Positions 33,731-38,672 of a stretch of DNA of 38,672 nucleotides are shown here, piece after piece; the stretch's first letter is position 1; each line of letters begins with the position of its first letter. The translations under genes were made by a program, and so were the position numbers. The DNA is from Gnetum montanum. Lineage: Eukaryota > Streptophyta > Gnetopsida > Gnetales > Gnetaceae. Below the pieces are notes generated by a model that did not search any database, had not been told where the DNA came from, and was given only the letters and a program-made list of their open reading frames with translations. Location: assembly GCA_015680685.1 (NCBI GenBank), contig MNCI01006660.1, forward strand, positions 569,954 to 608,625, given 5' to 3'.

Positions 33731-34200
33731 GCTGAATGGCATTTACGCGCACTATTATGTTTTTACCAATTATCATTGTTTACGCTTCGCAGTTCGCTTT
33801 CATCCAACACATATTTACGCTACAGAAATTTTCAATGTTTACGCTTGCCATTCCTTACACTATTGTATTTCTCTTATACACGCTATTTACGCCTTTTAAT
33901 CACTTTAGTCCAACTACGCAAAAATAATACATTACCATCAATTACACTCTCTATATTACGCAAAGTGGCCCGCAATGGCCTAAAACTAGCCCAAGGCCTG
34001 CAACGGCCTAAAACTAGTTTCCAGATTACGCAAACTCCCATGATGGCCCACAATGGCCTAAAACTAGCCATGGCCCGCAATGGCCTAAAACTAGCCATGG
34101 CTCGCAATGGCCTTAAACTAGAAATTCCATTCCGTTGCGCCATAACTTAGGCAGAATTGTTAACAACTACGCTTACGCTTTGTAGATAAAAAATGCGAAA
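33731..34200 (+). repeat. TTACGC-rich 3' remnant with a 27-bp tandem array
   Basis: Non-coding sequence after the truncated protease shares scattered TTTACGC words with the LTR of the same element. Within it, 33966-34124 holds repeats of AATGGCCTAAAACTAGCC. The clean part has period 27 (units at 34044, 34071 and 34098). Because 27 is nine codons, both strands stay open and give a fortuitous 9-residue peptide repeat. No 3' LTR was identified. Confidence 0.6.
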
Positions 34201-34260
34201 GACCAAAAATAATAATAAATAACATTTAAAAACGTCACAAGATCTTATAGCTAGTCTTTC

Positions 34261-34507
34261 AGTCATTCACATAACCATTGTTTGACTCCAACCAATAAAT
34301 CAACATATGAATTCAACATATGAATTCACTTCCTACAAGTTACACATATAGTTTCAAATCTAAATAACAAATTTTAGTCATTCACATAACCATTGTTTGA
34401 CTCCAACCATTGTTTGACATTTTCCATCGTTACACCCTTTAATCAACATATGAATTCACTTCCTACAAGTTAAGCATATAGTTTCAAATCTAAATAACAA
34501 ATTTTTT
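34261..34507. repeat. Two-copy tandem repeat of about 120 bp
   Basis: Units 34261-34375 and 34376-34507 share AGTCATTCACATAACCATTG, CATATGAATTCACTTCC and TTTCAAATCTAAATAACAAA. Small indels separate them. They lie between the GC-rich insertion and the older gag. Confidence 0.8.
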
Positions 34508-34509
34508 AG

Positions 34510-35557
34510 TAGATGATCAACTCTATTCACATTACCTATAAATGCACAATAATTACATTTAGAAATTGCTTTAATTTTGGGAGCATTAGGATTATCTCTT
34601 TAAATGGCTTGGGTTAATAACTTCTTCTTCTCTAAGGTTTATACATCCTTATCCTTGGCTACCTTATGAAGTATACATTCCCATTATTTGTGTCCCTAGT
34701 CTCCACATTTCAAGCTTTAAATCTTGGAATATTTTCTATCTTGATCTTTACATTCTTTATGTTTTTTCTTTCTAACTTTATGCTTCTCATCCCCTTGATC
34801 TTACTTCTTATCATAGATGCTCTCTTTATCTTTAAATTTTAACTTGAATTCCTTGTCAAATTTGAGTTCTTTGTCTTTTTTCGTTAAATCTTATTTGCTT
34901 CTACTCTCAAATCAACCAACTTTACTTTCTATTATAGGTACCAAATCATAAGTCTTATTTAGGGTTTGAGGCTCATAAAATATCAGCTCTTGTTGATAAG
35001 TCATCTTGAAATATCTATGAAAGATTGAAGCTTGATTATGTTCTTTTCAATTAATGTCAGCTTGATGGAAAATATCATAAATTGTAATATAGAATTCCTT
35101 TGCATTCTTATCATCCTATTTAAGGAATTTGAGATTTATAATTGTCTCTTGCCTCTACCTAGACTATTCAAATTTTTTTAACTTGTATTTCATCAAGGAT
35201 CAATCCTTTATAGATTAGTCAATTTGCCTCTGTTCCCATGAAATTAAAATCATATCTTTTAATAGAGATTGAAAAATTGGTATCCTAAGATGATTTGGTA
35301 TCTCCTCAAGTTTAAAATTCTTATCAAGTATCTTTAATTAGATTACAGAAAAATTGGTACTATCTACACCATTGAAAGTCTTCAATTTTACATAAGAAAG
35401 TCTTATAGCATTTCTAAAAGCTCTGACAAGTCTTCCTTCATCTTCATCATCTAATTTACCATGTGAAGAAGTATATTTCCTAGATGGATACCATGAAGTT
35501 ATGATATAAGAACCTGGATTTATTTCCCTTAAAACCCTAGACTAATGAGCTCTCATA
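34510..35557 (-). pseudogene. Gag of the second gypsy lineage, C-terminal part
   Basis: On the minus strand the gag core reads DEDEGRLVRAFRNAIRLSY, KLKTFNGVDSTNFSV, FKLEEIPNHLRIP and LISWEQ near 35,460-35,240. Past a frameshift come QELIFYEPQTLNKTYDL (near 34,990), a lysine-rich segment, and a zinc knuckle remnant KCGD-x-GHKWEC near 34,720, whose first Cys is lost. Many stops are present. It continues the N-terminal part at 36,604-36,368 across the solo LTR, and probably belonged to the protease-RT fragment at 28.1-27.6 kb. Confidence 0.7.
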
Positions 35558-36271
35558 CTTTCTGATGAGTGGCAAGGTACCGCTACACTCAACCATATGA
35601 ATACGAGCATTACACGCGTGATCTGGTCGAGCTCCGCAGACTAAGTGCCTACACGACTTATGGAACACTTAAGGTTAATCATTCGTTATCTTCCTAGACT
35701 TACTTGTATTTGTCATAGTTGTATGGTTAAGTAAGTCTAAGGTATGTGATATTTATATCTTTTATGTTTTATCACCTATGCTAATGAGGGAAAGGGTGAA
35801 GAGACTAAGTAACTAACTTTAACTAACTAAGTTCTAATGCCTAGCATCAGTACCCGTTCCCACTTTTTGTTCACACCCTAAACCAATGCAACCTTCTGGG
35901 ATTACCAAACGCTCTTCATTACTGGGATTACCAAGCGTAATGCACGTGCTTGAAGCGGTCGTATTGAATGCACTTAACTAGGAGTGTTGAGGGTTGAGAA
36001 AGATTAATTAACTAATAAAGCATTTAACCATTTAACATTAATTAAAGTCCTATTTAGCTTAGTCCATGCACTGCAAGGTTTATCCAAAATTTTTTCTTTA
36101 TTACTGTATACAATTGTGTGCTCAGGTACAGAATTGCTCGAATAAAGATCCATTCACTTTGGGACTCCTACTGCGGGCACATGGAAATTATTCTATCTCT
36201 AGAGAGGTAAAACTACCAAAGTTTCACTAAAGGTCTAGATCTAGATGGAGAAACAAGAGAAAGCCGCCTCT

Positions 36272-36279
36272 TATTTATA
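36272..36279 (-). promoter_or_regulatory. TATA box of solo LTR
   Basis: TATAAATA on the minus strand, directly downstream of a palindromic U3 with repeated CGATATCG words. Confidence 0.6.
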
Positions 36280-36328
36280 GAACTAGCGGCAGGCTGCAAT
36301 ATCGCGTACGTGATATCGTAGGGAAAGA

Positions 36329-36354
36329 CACGATATCGCATATGCGATATCGTG
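36329..36354. repeat. 26-bp perfect palindrome in LTR U3
   Basis: The bases from CACGATATCGCAT to ATGCGATATCGTG read identically on both strands over all 26 positions. A second, imperfect palindrome centred on CGTACG lies at about 36297-36320. Confidence 0.9.
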
Positions 36355-36367
36355 TCCCATCACTTTC

Positions 36368-36604
36368 ATAACTAGAATTCTCTTCATCATCATCTTTCCT
36401 TGCTTCATTAGACTAACAAATTTCTTCATCCTTATTTAAACAATAATATTTATCATCATCATGAGATGGAATAATATTGGGACCTACGTTTCTATCCAAC
36501 TTAGCATTGATTTCATCCAATTGATCAACCATAACTTGAAAACTAGATTTCATGCTTTCCACCTCTTTGTTTAGGGTTTGAATGTTTTTCTTCTTAGGAG
36601 TCAT
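36368..36604 (-). pseudogene. Gag of the second gypsy lineage, N-terminal part
   Basis: It starts MTPKKKNIQTLNKEVESM at 36604, followed by a predicted coiled coil (VMVDQLDEINAKLDRN) and an acidic stretch (SHDDDKYY, NKDEE, DDDEEN) up to the solo LTR. This is a common layout for the N-terminus of plant gypsy Gag. Homology to a specific family was not established. The sequence just upstream is not a normal leader but the broken LTR at 36622-36766. Confidence 0.55.
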
Positions 36605-36621
36605 GTAAAATAAGAAAAAAA

Positions 36622-36766
36622 ATTTCACTAAGGGTCTAGATCTAGATGGAGAAACAAGGGAGAGCCACTTCTTATTTATAGAACTGGTGGCGGGCTGCGA
36701 TATCGCATACGCGATATCGTAGGGAAAGACATAATATCGCAGCCCATGCAATATCACATCCCATTA
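36622..36766 (-). repeat. Truncated LTR start of gypsy copy C
   Basis: In the sense of the element it begins TAATGGGATGTGATATTGC, aligned to TGATGGGACACGATATCGC in the solo LTR. It keeps the TATA box (36673-36680) and the TCTAGATCTAGACC block, then breaks off at 36622, where gag sequence begins. Confidence 0.8.
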
Positions 36767-38672
36767 TAATCCCATGACTGAATAAAAACTCGTCCTTGAG
36801 TTCCTTAAAAAATGTTGGGAAGGTATGGGATTATTGACTTGAATGGAACTAATGTTGAATGGGATGACATGTGAACAGATCATCATTACAGAACATGACA
36901 AAACTAGTGTTCACGACAACAAGAGTGAACACTTTACACATTTGACATCAGGCCTTATTTGGCAACTGAGAGAGAAGAGAGAAGAGAGAAGAATTCTGCT
37001 ACTACCAACTCCAAGATTGCACCTTTCGTTGTCCATCCATAAGTGTGCCATCAATCTTTTTCCTTGCATAACTGCTTCAGCACCGATCCATTCCAAGTGT
37101 TCCCTCTAGGTCCAATCCGTGGTTGTATGATTGCCATCTGCACACACAACACAGTCTTATATTAGCAAGGGTAAATGAATCATAATGCAATTGATACCTT
37201 GCTTTGGTGTAAGGCCCATTGGTTGAGTTGTGGTATGGTTGATGCGAATTCTAGAGATATACTAATGATGACTACCCAAGGTGTAGGGGCTAGGAGAAAA
37301 TCGAAAAAATTGGACCAAGACCCCCATGACTAATCCCTAACCTCTGGTAGCGAGAGAATGGAAAAAGAGAAGGAAGAAGAAGGATGAAGTAAAAGAAACA
37401 ACTATAACGTCAATGAAATGGATGTCAAGGTGGAAATGAACAAAATAGAGTTGATTGCAAAATGTTAAGGGAAAGAATTTAACTAGTGCACCAAATAGGA
37501 ATGCTAGTGGGTCCTCCCCAAAGTAGGGTCATGCCCTTAATGCCCTAGCAATCCCACATTCAAAGAGTCCATAGGCTCTAGGAATGTCATTTGGAGACAA
37601 GAGCTAAAGTCTTAACCACAAGAATTTCCCACAAAGAAAATGATGTGTCAACCAAAATATACACTAATGATACAATTAGCAATGAGGTGAACAATGGAGA
37701 AAGAATGATGGAAAGAAGAGAATGGAATGGAATCTCAAGAACAAGGTGGTGTACAACCCCTTGTGTATTTAATGATTAATGTGACTTAGTAGATCCCATT
37801 CCAAGTTCGACCTCAAACAAACCACATCCAGTGGCTTTGCATTAATGCATTCAGCCAATCCATCCACTTGAAGTAACAAGAATACCTTCACCCAAGAGCC
37901 ACCACCATTCCGAAGAAACGAAGGAGGAGAGAATAGGAAGCAAGAAGGGCCTTAGTTAGAGGGAACATGTTTATTTTAGTTCCATAACTAGTGCTTGTAG
38001 CCCAAATGATTATTTCGTCTAAGGGGTGTGCTTTGAATTCTCACTATTTCTTTTATTTTTTTATAATGTTTTTGCGTGAGAACCACACCATGCAAAGGCT
38101 TATTATTTTTATTTACTCAGCTTCCCAAGAATATGGCAATCATCGGAATAGTAAGAAAACTCGAGAAGAAAAAATCCAAGCACCCAAGAGAATGGCCAAT
38201 GCAAATGCATCAAGTTCCCTTGAAGCCACACCCTTTTCAATCCTTGAGTCCTTCCTTAGTTTGAGAATTACCCAGTCACCGATTTGTTGATAGTTCTTAT
38301 TATTGAGAAAGGTGATCGTACAGTTCCAAGCCAAGAGAAACCATAAAAATTTATGGATGCGTGGGTGATGTGAACTCATTGCCTGCTATATCAAAAGAAT
38401 CATACCTTAGTATCAACGTCGTAACTTATAGGTAAAAACCAAACATTAGCAACGAATAGAAAAACAATTCAGACCATCATTTAATAGCACTTATTGGATG
38501 ACAAACTTAACAAAATGGATAAAATGCACACATTCAGACATAAATAAAAGAAAAAGTATAAACGATGTTGTAAAAAAAAAAATAAGAAAAGTTAAAGAAA
38601 TTTGTAAAACAAAAATGTGCAAAACAAAAATGTGTAAAACAAAAACTTAAAAGAATTGAGGGCCTTAATTGA
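36767..38672 (-). mobile_element. 3' untranslated region and polypurine tract of gypsy copy C
   Basis: It is collinear with 13,651-15,000, and inversely with copy A. It shares AAAGCACACCCCTTAG (near 38,030), ACTAGTGCTTGTAG, the CTCTTGG or CTCTTGTG box, and the AT-rich TGTAAAACAAAAA words at the window end. The polypurine tract is CATGGGATTA next to the LTR (36777-36767), after GGACGAGTTTTTATTCAG. As in copy A, the extra coiled-coil ORF is missing. Open frames here (for example 36843-37109 and 37991-38290) are not conserved between copies. The integrase end lies just beyond the window. Confidence 0.75.

Larger units (their letters stand above)
35558..36367 (-). repeat. Solo LTR inserted in gag, CTTTC target duplication
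   Basis: The LTR is 35563-36362 (800 bp). In its own sense it starts TGATGGGAC and ends ACTCATCA, with identical CTTTC 5-mers at 35558-35562 and 36363-36367. The TATA box is at 36272-36279. It is related to the 13.3-kb element's LTR through GGGATTACCAA (twice), the GGTCGTA block and CTGTGCTCAGGTAC-like words. Joining the flanks restores the order of the interrupted gag, confirming the insertion. Confidence 0.9.

Noticed and set aside
1-38672. Host protein genes, tRNA or rRNA genes, CRISPR arrays, bacterial operons
   Set aside because: None is seen; every recognisable coding segment belongs to a retrotransposon, and the repeats are irregular and tied to those elements.

Overview
The window looks like intergenic DNA of a seed plant with a large, repeat-rich genome. 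It is AT-rich, has no intact host gene, and is built of nested, decayed retrotransposons. The repeat mix (long non-chromovirus Ty3/gypsy elements, Ty1/copia remnants, L1-type LINEs) would fit a gymnosperm or another giant plant genome, but nothing fixes the species. All calls come from reading the sequence by eye; no database search was possible.

The centrepiece is a structurally complete but dead Ty3/gypsy element on the minus strand, 8977-22251 (about 13.3 kb). It has two LTRs (5' LTR 21418-22251, 3' LTR 8977-9912), a 5-bp target-site duplication ATTTC on both outer edges, a primer-binding site resembling the tRNA-Asp type, a polypurine tract, and a readable gag-protease-RT-RNase H-integrase order. 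Between integrase and the 3' LTR it carries a further sense-strand reading frame of about 960 codons (10121-13011) with a long coiled-coil half. Nearly all in-frame stops checked, and most lost catalytic residues, are explained by C-to-T or G-to-A transitions, as expected for long-term cytosine methylation.

Relatives of this family lie on both sides. On the left, 1-3073 (+) is the 3' end of one copy (integrase tail, long untranslated region, LTR). 4310-5201 (+) is a solo LTR with a perfect ATAGT duplication, and 6442-6755 (+) is an LTR fragment. On the right, 36622-38672 (-) is another 3' end, and 35563-36362 (-) is a solo LTR with a perfect CTTTC duplication. The two flanking 3' ends lack the extra reading frame.

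Other layers: a LINE C-terminal remnant (6000-6240, -); a Ty1/copia gag-pre-integrase to integrase remnant (6772-8290, -), next to the 3' LTR of the large element; a decayed LINE reverse transcriptase (about 25050-27500, +) split by a younger 5'-truncated LINE (26344-27084) with a 15-bp target duplication; and a second gypsy lineage on the minus strand (gag at 36604-34510, protease and RT at 28136-27564). That last element is interrupted by a solo LTR and by a GC- and CpG-rich gypsy 5' half (about 28140-34200, +; LTR, gag, protease, no RT). The CpG-rich insertion appears the youngest large layer.

The least explained items are the extra coiled-coil reading frame with a promoter-like module upstream of it, the palindromic U3 regions of the LTR family, and the GCGTA/TACGC-studded LTR of the young element.
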